Assembly: GCA_018400255.1 (NCBI GenBank)
Contig: JAGYMO010000224.1
Coordinates: 1-28,162, forward strand
Direction of reading: 5' to 3'
DNA from: Deltaproteobacteria bacterium
GTDB taxonomy: Bacteria; Desulfobacterota; DSM-4660; Desulfatiglandales; B25-G16
DNA length: 28,162 bases
Shown: positions 16,841-24,869 of the stretch, piece by piece
How positions within the stretch are numbered: position 1 is the first letter of the stretch
Layout: each line of letters starts with the position of its first letter
The notes under the pieces: model-generated
Databases searched by the model: none
The model's input: only the letters and a program-made list of their open reading frames with translations
What the model was told of the DNA's origin: nothing
Program-made: the position numbers and the translations under genes

Positions 16841-17798
16841 ATCTGATTTTCGGGTTTAAGATTGCATATAAAATATCAACAAGGATGTTAATACTTAAAA
16901 TTATGAGTGCTGCAAGCATAATATACGTTACGATAACCGGTTGATCTTGCTCATATATTGAGGTAAGCAAAAGATTCCCTGAGCCAGGCCACTGAAATAT
17001 AAGTTCTGTTACAAAAGAAAAGGCAATAAGTTCACCAAACTGAAGTCCCGTCATTGTCACAACAGGTATAAGGGCATTTCTAAGGGCATGCTTGAATATA
17101 ACCTTCATAGGGGAAAGGCCTTTTGACCATGCGGTCTTTATGTAGTCTTCAGTCAAGACTTCCCTCATCCCTGCCCTGGTTAATCTCAATAGCACGGCAA
17201 GTTGATACATTCCCAAGGTAAACGCGGGTAAAATCAAATGAGTTACGCCACTCAATGTCAAGAAACCAGTCCGCCAAAAACCTACAATAACTGTTTCACC
17301 TCTCCCGAATGGTGGAAGAATGTTGAGATATACCCCAAATAACATTATGAGCAAAATTCCAGTAAGAAATGTTGGCATAGATATGTTAACAAGTGAACCT
17401 GCCATAATAAATCTGTTTCTTAGAGCATATGGCTTCAAAGAAACTAATACACCAAGGCCTACTCCTAGAACAAATGCAATGAATATTGCCGAAACTGCAA
17501 GTTCTACAGTTGCAGGGAGGCGTTCCAATATGAGTGGTAAAACAGGGACCTTGTTTACAAAAGAATTTCCAAAATTTCCCTTAATGGCATTCGTTATAAA
17601 ACGAGCATACTGAATATAGAAAGGTTTATCCAATCCAAAGACCTTGCGCACCTCTTCTATTTCCTGAAATGTGGCATACTGGCCTGCCATGGATATTGCA
17701 GGGTCTCCGGAAGAGCGAAATATCAAGAAGCAGATAAATGATACTGCCAATAAAACAATCACACCCTGTATAAGCCGTTTTATTATGTATGTTGTCAT
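16833..17798 (-). CDS. dppB: Peptide ABC transporter permease, DppB type
   Basis: The second channel subunit, 321 residues, with six hydrophobic segments. Family marks are the N-terminal MTTYIIKRLIQGVIVLLAVSF helix, IQYARFITNAIKGNFGNSF, the EAA loop with YIKTAWSKGLSPMKVIFKHALRNALIPV, and the C-terminal LVDILYAILNPKIRYD ending. There is no Shine-Dalgarno sequence before the ATG; instead a terminator-like hairpin ends only about 10 nt upstream. Expression may therefore depend on readthrough and on the state of that hairpin. It overlaps DppC by 8 nt. Confidence 0.93.
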   Translation of the reverse strand: MTTYIIKRLIQGVIVLLAVSFICFLIFRSSGDPAISMAGQYATFQEIEEVRKVFGLDKPFYIQYARFITNAIKGNFGNSFVNKVPVLPLILERLPATVELAVSAIFIAFVLGVGLGVLVSLKPYALRNRFIMAGSLVNISMPTFLTGILLIMLFGVYLNILPPFGRGETVIVGFWRTGFLTLSGVTHLILPAFTLGMYQLAVLLRLTRAGMREVLTEDYIKTAWSKGLSPMKVIFKHALRNALIPVVTMTGLQFGELIAFSFVTELIFQWPGSGNLLLTSIYEQDQPVIVTYIMLAALIILSINILVDILYAILNPKIRYD

Positions 17799-17804
17799 GA
17801 CTTA

Positions 17805-17837
17805 TAAAAAGGTGGGGCAATTTAAAAACCCCACCTT
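17805..17837 (-). terminator. Intrinsic-terminator-like hairpin between DppA and DppB genes
   Basis: On the minus strand AAGGTGGGG (17837-17829) pairs perfectly with CCCCACCTT (17817-17809) over an 11-nt loop, and the run reads TTTTT across the stem end before ATAAG. This is a strong intrinsic terminator inside the operon, placed 21 nt past the binding-protein stop and just before the DppB start. Partial termination here would give more binding protein than permease. Confidence 0.78.
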
Positions 17838-17858
17838 GCCAAAAATGTTATACAAGTC

Positions 17859-19394
17859 TTATTTTGATATTTCCTTAAAAACTATCCAGCGGTCAGGCCT
17901 TGGCTGAAATTTAATTCCTTTACCCTTTTGAATAGCATATATATCCTCCTGGTAGTGCAGTGGTATGCATGCGATGTTTTCCGCTGTTGCAAGCTTATTT
18001 ATATACTGAAGTACCGCTTTACGAGCATCTTGATTCACTATACTGGCAGTTGCCTGTAAAAGTGAATCTACATCAAGATTTGAAAAATTAGCACCATTAA
18101 GTGAGCCAAATCCCTTTTCCTTATCCCTTGTGTGGATAAGCTTAAAGAAGGTACGCCCCATATCAAATGTCCCGTCAAACCAGCCTATAAGATAAAAATC
18201 AAGCTTTCCTTCAAATACTTCTGGAAAGAAGATTGCCTTTGGTTTTACATCCAGCGTTGCCTTGATGCCTACCTTGGCCAAATATCTAACAACGGCCTCG
18301 GCAATCTGCTCATCCTGTATATACCTATCATTAGGCCCTGTAAGAGTAATCTCGAAACCATTTTCGTATCCGGCCTCTTTCAAGAGTTTTTTTGACATCT
18401 CAGGATCATACGGAAGCCGTTTTATTCCTTCATTATAACCTATAGTAGGAGGATCCGGAATCTGGGAAGCTGGGAATGCATGGCCTCTCATAACTTTTTC
18501 TATAATCTCATCCTCATTGATTGCCATATACATGGCCTTTCTAACACGAATATCACTCCATGGATCTTCTGGTTTGTTACCGAGGGAAAGGAAAATAGAC
18601 CTTCTTGCAGGCATACTGATCACATCCAATTTTGGGTTTTGAACAATCTTTTCATACAATTCCACAGGAACCCCGGATACAATTTCAGCCTTACCAGAAA
18701 CAAGGGCCGCAAACCTTGTAGATGCCTCAGTAATAGGCCTAAGCTCAACGTTTTTGATAGGTGGCGCTCCTTCCCAATACTCCTCGTTGGCAACCATCTT
18801 TAAATACGAGCCCTTTACCCACTCAAGAAACTTATAAGCCCCTGTTCCTATAGGAACTTGCTGCACCTCTCCAACAGTCCTCGACTCCGTGGACTCCTTA
18901 TCCATCATATAGACCTGATGCATATTGTTCGCAAACCATGGAGTAGGGTCCTTTGTCGTTATTGATACCGTATACTCGTCGATCACATCAATGGATGATA
19001 TATTCTTGCCGGTATTTATAAATTCAGATACCTTTGGATCTGATAGTCTTTCAAAGGAAAACTTAACATCCTCTGCAGTAAAGGAATTCCCGTTGTGAAA
19101 TGTAACCCCCTTCCTAAGATAGAATGTCCATGTCAACAGATCAGGATGTTCATATCGAAGTGCCAAAGCCGGTTCAAGGGTTCCATCTGAGCCCTTTCTC
19201 TGCATCAGGCCATCGAAAAAATTTGCCATTACCGAAAGATTTGAATCCGCATCAGAACCATGGGGATTCATCATCCTCGGCGGAGAGTCAACAACCACGA
19301 CTATAGATGATTCTGCCGCCATTGTCTGCCCTGTAAAGCCTATCAAAAATACCAAAAACATGGCTGTTAAAACTATAAAAGATACCTTTTTCAT
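17859..19394 (-). CDS. Peptide ABC transporter, periplasmic binding protein (SBP_bac_5, DppA/OppA type)
   Basis: Captures peptides in the periplasm for the adjacent DppBCDF proteins. From ATG at 19394 it has 511 residues: a signal peptide (MKKVSF, hydrophobic core, TMA cleavage near residue 26; no lipobox) and a full family 5 binding domain. Typical features are LRKGVTFHNGNSFTAEDVKFSFERL, the PIGTGAYKFLEW segment, and DIRVRKAMYMAINEDEI. The start was moved from an upstream TTG (19439) because GGGAGGGAG directly precedes the ATG and the signal peptide begins there. Family 5 proteins also bind nickel, sugars or glutathione, but linkage to IadA favours peptides. A 48-nt palindromic repeat lies upstream and a terminator-like hairpin downstream. 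Confidence 0.93.
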   Translation of the reverse strand: MKKVSFIVLTAMFLVFLIGFTGQTMAAESSIVVVVDSPPRMMNPHGSDADSNLSVMANFFDGLMQRKGSDGTLEPALALRYEHPDLLTWTFYLRKGVTFHNGNSFTAEDVKFSFERLSDPKVSEFINTGKNISSIDVIDEYTVSITTKDPTPWFANNMHQVYMMDKESTESRTVGEVQQVPIGTGAYKFLEWVKGSYLKMVANEEYWEGAPPIKNVELRPITEASTRFAALVSGKAEIVSGVPVELYEKIVQNPKLDVISMPARRSIFLSLGNKPEDPWSDIRVRKAMYMAINEDEIIEKVMRGHAFPASQIPDPPTIGYNEGIKRLPYDPEMSKKLLKEAGYENGFEITLTGPNDRYIQDEQIAEAVVRYLAKVGIKATLDVKPKAIFFPEVFEGKLDFYLIGWFDGTFDMGRTFFKLIHTRDKEKGFGSLNGANFSNLDVDSLLQATASIVNQDARKAVLQYINKLATAENIACIPLHYQEDIYAIQKGKGIKFQPRPDRWIVFKEISK

Positions 19395-19504
19395 TTCTCC
19401 CTCCCTATCTAAGGTTAACAAATAGTTTGATGTAAACAATAATACGCTTCCTTAGCAGTTTAAAGCAAAACAAATTTCTTACCAAACAATTTGAGGTAAA
19501 CCTG

Positions 19505-19552
19505 TTTAACCCAGATTATGCAGTAGGTGCCTACTGCATAATCTGGGTTTAA
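19505..19552. repeat. 48-nt palindromic repeat, copy 1
   Basis: Two 22-nt arms (left TTTAACCCAGATTATGCAGT-AG, right CT-ACTGCATAATCTGGGTTTAA) pair at 21 positions around the loop GTGC; the one mismatch is T-T at the third position. It lies between the DppA and DppF genes. An equal element with the same mismatch and a different loop is at 21804-21851. There is no T-run, so it is better seen as a REP-like or miniature mobile element than as a terminator. Confidence 0.85.
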
Positions 19553-19562
19553 AGCAAACAAG

Positions 19563-20525
19563 TCAGTATAAAAAGCAGGCTACATAATGATCGCCTCCGA
19601 TATCCCTTAAGGGTGGTTTTTCTTTATCGCATATTTCCAGTCTATAAGCGCACCTTGAATGAAAAGGGCAGCCGCTCGGCAAGTTGATGGGGCTTGGCAC
19701 ATCACCCTTAAGAATAATCCTGTGCTTTTTTACACTGGTATCCGGAACTGGAATTGCGGAAAGCAAGGCCTTTGTATAAGGGTGCAATGGGTTCAAGTAA
19801 ATATCTTTATAAGAGGCCAGTTCCATTATACTACCAAGATACATAACGGCAATTCTATCGCAAAGATGTTCAACTACGGCAAGGTCATGGGCTATAATCA
19901 TATAAGAAAGGCCAAAATCATTCTGCAAATCTATCAGCAGGTTAATTATCTGTGCCTGAATAGATACATCGAGTGCCGATACAGGTTCATCTGCGATAAT
20001 AAATTCTGGGTCCAATGCGAGAGCCCTCGCAATACCTATTCTCTGCCTTTGTCCACCACTAAATTCATGGGGGTATCTCCTTCCCTGTTCGGGTGTAAGC
20101 CCAACTTTATTCAATAGATAGGCAATCCTGTCATCTTTTTCACTTCCTTGATACACCTTATGTATGTCCATAGGGTCACCAATAATCTGATTTACAGTCA
20201 TTCTAGGGTTAAGAGATGAATAAGGATCTTGGAAAATAATCTGCATATCTTTCTTCATTGCTCTCAGCTCATGCTTGCCCATTCGAGAGACATTTTTTTC
20301 CTTAAATATAACGCTTCCACCAGAGGGTTCCACTAACCTCAGGACAGCAAGACCTGTTGTTGTCTTCCCGCATCCGCTTTCACCTACAAGACCAATAGCC
20401 TCTCCTTTTTCAACCGTCAATGACACGCCATTTACTGCATATACATATCCTGCTATACGGGATAAAAGTCCTTCCTTGATCGGGAAATGAACCTCTAAAT
20501 CTTCAATTGTAAGAAGGGATTTCAA
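19563..20525 (-). CDS. dppF: Peptide ABC transporter ATPase, DppF type
   Basis: One of the paired ATPases that drive peptide import, 320 residues. Motifs: Walker A GESGCGKTT 48-56, Q-loop Gln99 (IIFQDPYSSLNPRMT), signature FSGGQRQRIGIARAL from 155, Walker B FIIADE 175-180, switch His213. The C-terminal oligopeptide-type extension has Cys286, Cys292, Cys299 and Cys317 (CPFHSRC, EICD, VACF), a spacing that could bind an iron-sulfur cluster or zinc. It starts 12 nt after the DppD stop. Downstream, 168 nt including the palindromic repeat separate it from the binding-protein gene, so the ATPase pair may be a separate module. Confidence 0.94.
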   Translation of the reverse strand: MKSLLTIEDLEVHFPIKEGLLSRIAGYVYAVNGVSLTVEKGEAIGLVGESGCGKTTTGLAVLRLVEPSGGSVIFKEKNVSRMGKHELRAMKKDMQIIFQDPYSSLNPRMTVNQIIGDPMDIHKVYQGSEKDDRIAYLLNKVGLTPEQGRRYPHEFSGGQRQRIGIARALALDPEFIIADEPVSALDVSIQAQIINLLIDLQNDFGLSYMIIAHDLAVVEHLCDRIAVMYLGSIMELASYKDIYLNPLHPYTKALLSAIPVPDTSVKKHRIILKGDVPSPINLPSGCPFHSRCAYRLEICDKEKPPLRDIGGDHYVACFLY

Positions 20526-20537
20526 CCTAATAGTCCT

Positions 20538-21530
20538 CTACAAATCTGAGTAAAGCCAACAGCTTACTTTATGAAATTCACCTATAGTAGTAAGTTTTGG
20601 TATATGTTCCCTACAAATGGGCAATGCCTCTGGGCAACGCGGGAAAAAACTACAGCCGGCGGTCAGTTCATAAAGGCTTGGAACAATGCCCTTAATCTCC
20701 TCGAGTTTTTTACGTTCTTTTCTAGATCTCTCCCCTAATTTAGGTACAGACTGAAGAAGTCCTTTGGTGTAAGGATGTTTGGGCTCTTCAAAGATGTCTT
20801 TTGTCTTCCCCTCCTCAACAACTTTACCTGCATACATAACAATTACTCTTTGCGCTATTTCAGCTATAACACCCAGATCATGTGTTATCAGCATAATAGC
20901 TGCATTAAAATCCTCTTTTAGGTGCATCATTAAATCAATTATCTGTGCCTGTATAGTAACATCCAGAGCGGTTGTTGGCTCATCGGCTATTAAGATTTCC
21001 GGATCACATGATAGGGCCATTGCTATCATTACCCTTTGCCTCATCCCCCCTGACAGTTGATGGGGATATTCATTAATCCTTTTCTCTGGGGCTGGTATCT
21101 GCACTGCCTTTAGCGCCTCTATAGCACGCTCCCAGCTCTCCTTTTTATTGAGCTTTTTGTGAAGCATAAACATTTCTGAAATCTGATTCCCAATAGTAAA
21201 AACAGGATTGAGAGAAGTCATGGGTTCTTGAAAGATCATAGAAATCCTATTTCCCCTGAACTTTCTTAATTGCTTCAGGTCAAGCTCAAGCAGATTGGTG
21301 TTGTCAAAATTAATAGTGCCCTGAACAATTTTTCCTGGAGGTTCCGGTATAAGCCGAATAATAGATTGTGCTGTTACGCTTTTTCCACACCCTGATTCCC
21401 CAACAAGACCAAGCGTTTCCCCTTCATCCATAAAAAGAGATACATCATCTACTGCCTTGGCTACGCCCTCAAAGGTATAAAAATATGTTTTAAGGTGATC
21501 TACCTCAAGGAGATGATGATCGTTAGTCAT
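20538..21530 (-). CDS. dppD: Peptide ABC transporter ATPase, DppD type
   Basis: The partner ATPase, 330 residues. Motifs: Walker A GESGCGKS 44-51, Q-loop Gln101 (MIFQEPMTSLNPV), signature LSGGMRQRVMIA from 159, Walker B ILIADE 179-184, switch His217. SGGM rather than SGGQ is usual for the DppD/OppD branch and separates it from DppF. The C-terminal extension again has four cysteines (293, 299, 306, 324). The ribosome-binding site is weak. It is preceded by 419 nt that hold the second palindromic repeat, so it may have its own promoter rather than depend on iadA transcription. Confidence 0.94.
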   Translation of the reverse strand: MTNDHHLLEVDHLKTYFYTFEGVAKAVDDVSLFMDEGETLGLVGESGCGKSVTAQSIIRLIPEPPGKIVQGTINFDNTNLLELDLKQLRKFRGNRISMIFQEPMTSLNPVFTIGNQISEMFMLHKKLNKKESWERAIEALKAVQIPAPEKRINEYPHQLSGGMRQRVMIAMALSCDPEILIADEPTTALDVTIQAQIIDLMMHLKEDFNAAIMLITHDLGVIAEIAQRVIVMYAGKVVEEGKTKDIFEEPKHPYTKGLLQSVPKLGERSRKERKKLEEIKGIVPSLYELTAGCSFFPRCPEALPICREHIPKLTTIGEFHKVSCWLYSDL

Positions 21531-21949
21531 ATCATAAATCCACTATAAGCCTATGAACACTAAAAAATTGTCTGCATTCTTGACAACATAGGGGCTTTCT
21601 TCTCCTTGCAAGAAATGACAGCAATAAAGGAATAATATGATAAAAGCCAATAACTTGAGATATGTGTGTAGAATATGATCGTTTAAATGAAGACCTATAT
21701 TAATATATATATATATAAAATAATCAAGGTAATTTTAAACAATGCCACAAAGATTTTTATTCAAAAAATTGCCTAATTGCCTCTGCAAATATGCGAACAC
21801 CGATTTAACCCAGATTATGCAGTAGCCACCTACTGCATAATCTGGGTTTAATTATCTCCCCAAAATATTTTTTTTCTAATCCAGGTAATCCATGGAGAAC
21901 AGACCATGGTTTCTCAATTTCTCGCACTATTAAAATCTAACGAATCTTG
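21531..21949. promoter_or_regulatory. 419-nt gap upstream of DppD with palindromic repeat
   Basis: No gene is visible. On the minus strand TTGTC/GACAA followed by six T (21586-21562) could be a weak attenuator about 32 nt before the DppD start. An alternating TA run lies at about 21700-21716; TTGATT just upstream of it on the minus strand, followed by TATTAA or TAATAT, is a possible promoter for the DppD-DppF pair, held with low confidence. The palindromic repeat occupies 21804-21851. Confidence 0.45.
21804..21851. repeat. 48-nt palindromic repeat, copy 2
   Basis: It has the same 22-nt arms as the copy at 19505-19552, including the single T-T mismatch; only the 4-nt loop differs (CCAC here, GTGC there). 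Overall 45 of 48 positions are the same in direct orientation. The loop is closer to the reverse complement of the other loop (GCAC), one change instead of three. It lies between the iadA and DppD genes. Confidence 0.85.
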
Positions 21950-23119
21950 CTATGCCTCAAAGGTTCCTTTTACTATAACCTCTTTGTCTTTAATCATGGT
22001 TTTTCCCTTAGCAATGACCGTTACTATATCGAAATCTTTACCAAGAATAACAAAATCAGCATCCTTCCCGGCCCGTATCGAACCTTTATTATGCAACTTT
22101 AAGTTTTTTGCAGGGTTTGATGTTATTACAGCTATCGCTGTCTCTAATGGAATCTTTTCCTCAATTATTGCATCCCTTACCTCATTAAATAAGGATGCGA
22201 CTCTGCCTACATCAAGGCCTTTAAATTCTCCCTTTTCATCAAATAAAGGTAAACTGCCCTGGCCATCAGACGTGAAACTAACCCTTTCAATGGGAACTCC
22301 TGCGTGAAGTAATTGCTTTAATGCCTTGCTACATTTAATGTTCCCGTTTTCGGAAAAACTTTTTCCAGTGCTTGTTGTCAGATCTACAAGGCCGCCTTTT
22401 TTTGCATATTTAATGGATGATTTAAAGAGCTCTCTATTTCTTCCAAGATGGGTGGGAATAAACTGTGTAATTGGGATTTCCGTACGAGCAGCTATCTCCT
22501 CTAATATACTCAATTTTCCAGGCCCATCTCCTATGTGGATATTCACAATTCCCGCCTTCCCTGAGAGCATTCCGCCAATCCTTGAAGCTGCTGCAATTTT
22601 TTTAATTTCCTCAATTGTAGGCTGAGAAGAGCGATGGTCCGACAGCGCAATTTCACCAACACCTATTATTTTGTCAATAAGCATTATGTCATCCTGAATC
22701 GATCCGGTAATTGTTTGTACTGGGATATGGTAAGAGCCTGTTAGTATATAACTGCTTATTCCTTCTTCTTCTAAACCCCTGGCCTTGGCAATCAAATTTG
22801 TTAATGTCCGTGTTGTCTCATCCGTACCCAAACATCCAACAACAGTTGTTACCCCACCGGAGGTTATATCGGTTAACATTATCTCAGGGGTTCTACTCTT
22901 ATACCCGCCTTCTCCACCGCCGCCAACAATATGAACGTGAGAATCTATAAATCCCGGCACTAAAATTTTGCCATTAACATCTATGATATCAATCTCAATT
23001 GTGCTGCCAATATCAATGCTGTCCTTTATATAGCCAATTTTGTCAGCGGTAATTAAGATATCCCTTTTCCCAATGTGCTCAGGTGCGTAAACATCTGCAT
23101 TTTTTAAAAGTTTCAACAT
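21950..23119 (-). CDS. iadA: Isoaspartyl dipeptidase (beta-aspartyl peptidase)
   Basis: This metal-dependent amidohydrolase cleaves beta-aspartyl dipeptides left by damaged or turned-over proteins. The 389 residues cover the full family length. Landmarks relative to the E. coli enzyme are: His61 and His63 in GFIDSHVHI, Glu70 in GGGGEGG followed by SRTPE, catalytic Tyr130 in TGSYHIP, His195, His224 in PTHLGRN, and Asp285 in TSDGQGS. The position of the carboxylated bridging lysine (Lys162 in E. coli, before ISDHRS) is Glu156 here (GEIALSDHRSS). AAAGGA lies 9 nt before the ATG. It is the first gene of the minus-strand peptide block and lies 419 nt before the DppD gene, which suggests that it processes imported peptides. 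Confidence 0.94.
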   Translation of the reverse strand: MLKLLKNADVYAPEHIGKRDILITADKIGYIKDSIDIGSTIEIDIIDVNGKILVPGFIDSHVHIVGGGGEGGYKSRTPEIMLTDITSGGVTTVVGCLGTDETTRTLTNLIAKARGLEEEGISSYILTGSYHIPVQTITGSIQDDIMLIDKIIGVGEIALSDHRSSQPTIEEIKKIAAASRIGGMLSGKAGIVNIHIGDGPGKLSILEEIAARTEIPITQFIPTHLGRNRELFKSSIKYAKKGGLVDLTTSTGKSFSENGNIKCSKALKQLLHAGVPIERVSFTSDGQGSLPLFDEKGEFKGLDVGRVASLFNEVRDAIIEEKIPLETAIAVITSNPAKNLKLHNKGSIRAGKDADFVILGKDFDIVTVIAKGKTMIKDKEVIVKGTFEA

Positions 23120-23339
23120 GATTTTAATCCTTTCATAAAACCAACTATTCGACTAATGTATCAAATTTTCACCCTGAGGCAAAAGATTTTATTCAATGTG
23201 CGTAATCAGAAAATAATCATTTACCAACTTAGAATGCAAATGATATATTCCTGTGGGTTAAAAAGCAAGGAGCACCTCCTATTTAGTTATGTAAAAATTT
23301 CTTTTAAATGGGGCGTTTAAATTCCTTTAAGAAGGATAT

Positions 23340-23930
23340 ATGGTTACTAAAAGATATCTAATTCTCTGGCCAACAAAGCTGTTATGCCGGTTATTCTTAA
23401 GGCCTTTTTTTAAGATTTCAATTCATGGCATTGAAAATATTCCAGAAAAGACTGGATTTATACTTTCTCCAAAACACCAAAGGTGGGAGGATATACCCAT
23501 ATTAAGCCTCGTTTCAAGCAAGCCGTTATATTATATCGCAAAACATGAGCTCTTTGACAATTTTTTATTTAGCTGGTTTTTTAGCTCTCTCGGTGGAATT
23601 CCATTGAATAGGACCCGCCCTATAGAAAGCAGAAATTCCCTCACAAAAATAATTGAAATTTTGAATCAGAGGCAAGGGATAGTATTATTTCCCGAGGGAA
23701 CTTACTACATGAATAAAATTGGACCAGGAAAAACCGGAATTATAAAAATGATTCAATCTCGTTTAAACGTGCCCTTTATCCCTGTAGGTATTAACTACGT
23801 TAAAGTGGGCTTCAGGAATCAAGTTACAATAAACTTTGGAAAACCTATATACGCCGAAAAGGAAATGACTCCCTCTATGCTCCTTCATATTCTCATGAAA
23901 AATATAGCGGAACTTTCAGGCCTATTTTAA
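23340..23930 (+). CDS. plsC: 1-acyl-sn-glycerol-3-phosphate acyltransferase family (PlsC type)
   Basis: This membrane-associated enzyme should transfer an acyl chain to lysophosphatidic acid, the second step of phospholipid synthesis. It has 196 residues, on the short side but with all catalytic blocks: the HX4D motif His46-Asp51 (HQRWED), the substrate-binding GGIPLNR block, FPEGT, and the VPFIPVGINY strand. The N-terminal hydrophobic stretch (about 5-25) should anchor it to the membrane. GAAGGA stands 5 nt before the ATG. It diverges from iadA and is followed by the AIM24 gene after 122 nt. Relatives acylate other acceptors, so the exact substrate is not certain. Confidence 0.88.
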   Translation: MVTKRYLILWPTKLLCRLFLRPFFKISIHGIENIPEKTGFILSPKHQRWEDIPILSLVSSKPLYYIAKHELFDNFLFSWFFSSLGGIPLNRTRPIESRNSLTKIIEILNQRQGIVLFPEGTYYMNKIGPGKTGIIKMIQSRLNVPFIPVGINYVKVGFRNQVTINFGKPIYAEKEMTPSMLLHILMKNIAELSGLF

Positions 23931-23948
23931 ATAATTAAAAAAATTCTT

Positions 23949-23975
23949 ACTAAACATTTATAAGATTTAGTTTTT
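23949..23975 (+). terminator. Weak AT-rich hairpin with T-run after plsC
   Basis: ACTAAA (23949-23954) pairs with TTTAGT (23966-23971), followed by TTTT. It lies about 20 nt past the stop codon. The stem is short and AT-rich, so it could be only a weak intrinsic terminator. Confidence 0.35.
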
Positions 23976-24052
23976 CAGGTTTGTAATCTTGCACTATTAT
24001 ATATATTTTTTTATTTAATAGCATTTCGCTAAATTTAGACAGGAGTTTTATA

Positions 24053-24841
24053 ATGATATGCCACAAGGTAGATTATGAAATATTAGGCCACGATATGCAA
24101 ATCGTGGAAATCGAATTAGATCCAGGTGAAACTGTAATTGCCGAAGCAGGAGCCATGAACTATATGGAAAGTGGAATCGCGTTTGAGGCGAAAATGGGTG
24201 ATGGATCTAACGCAAACGAGGGATTCCTTGGAAAGATGCTTAGTGCTGGGAAAAGAGTCTTAACCCAGGAATCACTTTTCATGACCCACTTTACCAATCA
24301 ACATGAGGAAAAAAAACGCGTTGCATTTGCTGCTCCATATCCTGGAAAAATAATTCCTGTTGATATGTCAAGAGTAGGCGGTAAGTTGTTTTGTCAGAAG
24401 GATGCATTTCTTGCGGCAGCCCTCGGCACAAAACTGGAAATAGCATTTAATAAAAGGCTGGGAACAGGATTCTTCGGCGGTGAAGGATTTATCCTCCAAA
24501 GTATTTATGGAGATGGGATGGTATTTATTCATGCTTGCGGAACAGTAATAAATAAACAGTTAAGAAACGAAACGCTTAGGGTTGATACAGGCTGCCTTGT
24601 CGCCTTTACCAGCGGCATAGAATACAGTATTGAAACAGTTGGCAATCTAAAATCAATGTTTTTTGGAGGTGAAGGGCTCTTTTTGACCACACTTAGTGGA
24701 ACAGGAACAGTCCTTTTACAAAGCCTCCCCTTTTCACGTATGGCCGACCGGATACTTTCACATGCACCGTCAGGAGGAGGTAGTCGCAAAGGTGAAGGCT
24801 CAATTTTGGGAGGTTTAGGAAATATTTTAGGTGGGAGATAA
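24053..24841 (+). CDS. AIM24/TIGR00266 family protein
   Basis: A 262-residue cytoplasmic protein of the AIM24 family (TIGR00266), a beta-rich, trimeric tryptophan-RNA-attenuator-like fold found widely in bacteria and in mitochondria; its biochemical role is not established. Visible family features are VEIELDPGETVIAEAGAMNYME near the start, LFMTHFTN, FAAPYPGKIIPVDMS, the GTGFFGGEGFILQ block, LRVDTGCLVAF and MFFGGEGLFLTTLSGTGTVLLQSLP. The C-terminal about 25 residues are glycine- and serine-rich and probably disordered. AGGAG lies just before the ATG. It converges on the permease gene at 24870; the 28-nt gap ends in a 14-nt palindrome CATTATGCATAATG (24868-24881) that covers the permease stop. 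Confidence 0.9.
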   Translation: MICHKVDYEILGHDMQIVEIELDPGETVIAEAGAMNYMESGIAFEAKMGDGSNANEGFLGKMLSAGKRVLTQESLFMTHFTNQHEEKKRVAFAAPYPGKIIPVDMSRVGGKLFCQKDAFLAAALGTKLEIAFNKRLGTGFFGGEGFILQSIYGDGMVFIHACGTVINKQLRNETLRVDTGCLVAFTSGIEYSIETVGNLKSMFFGGEGLFLTTLSGTGTVLLQSLPFSRMADRILSHAPSGGGSRKGEGSILGGLGNILGGR

Positions 24842-24869
24842 ATAAAATTATCCTGATCCAACCATAACA

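Noticed and set aside
19505..21851. Palindromic repeats as CRISPR or as terminators
   Set aside because: There are only two copies 2.3 kb apart without regular spacers, and neither is followed by a T-run.
23135..23164. TTGATA-N18-TTTTAT as the iadA promoter
   Set aside because: Its transcript would start near 23128, inside the ribosome-binding site AAAGGATT at 23126-23133, so it cannot serve this start codon.
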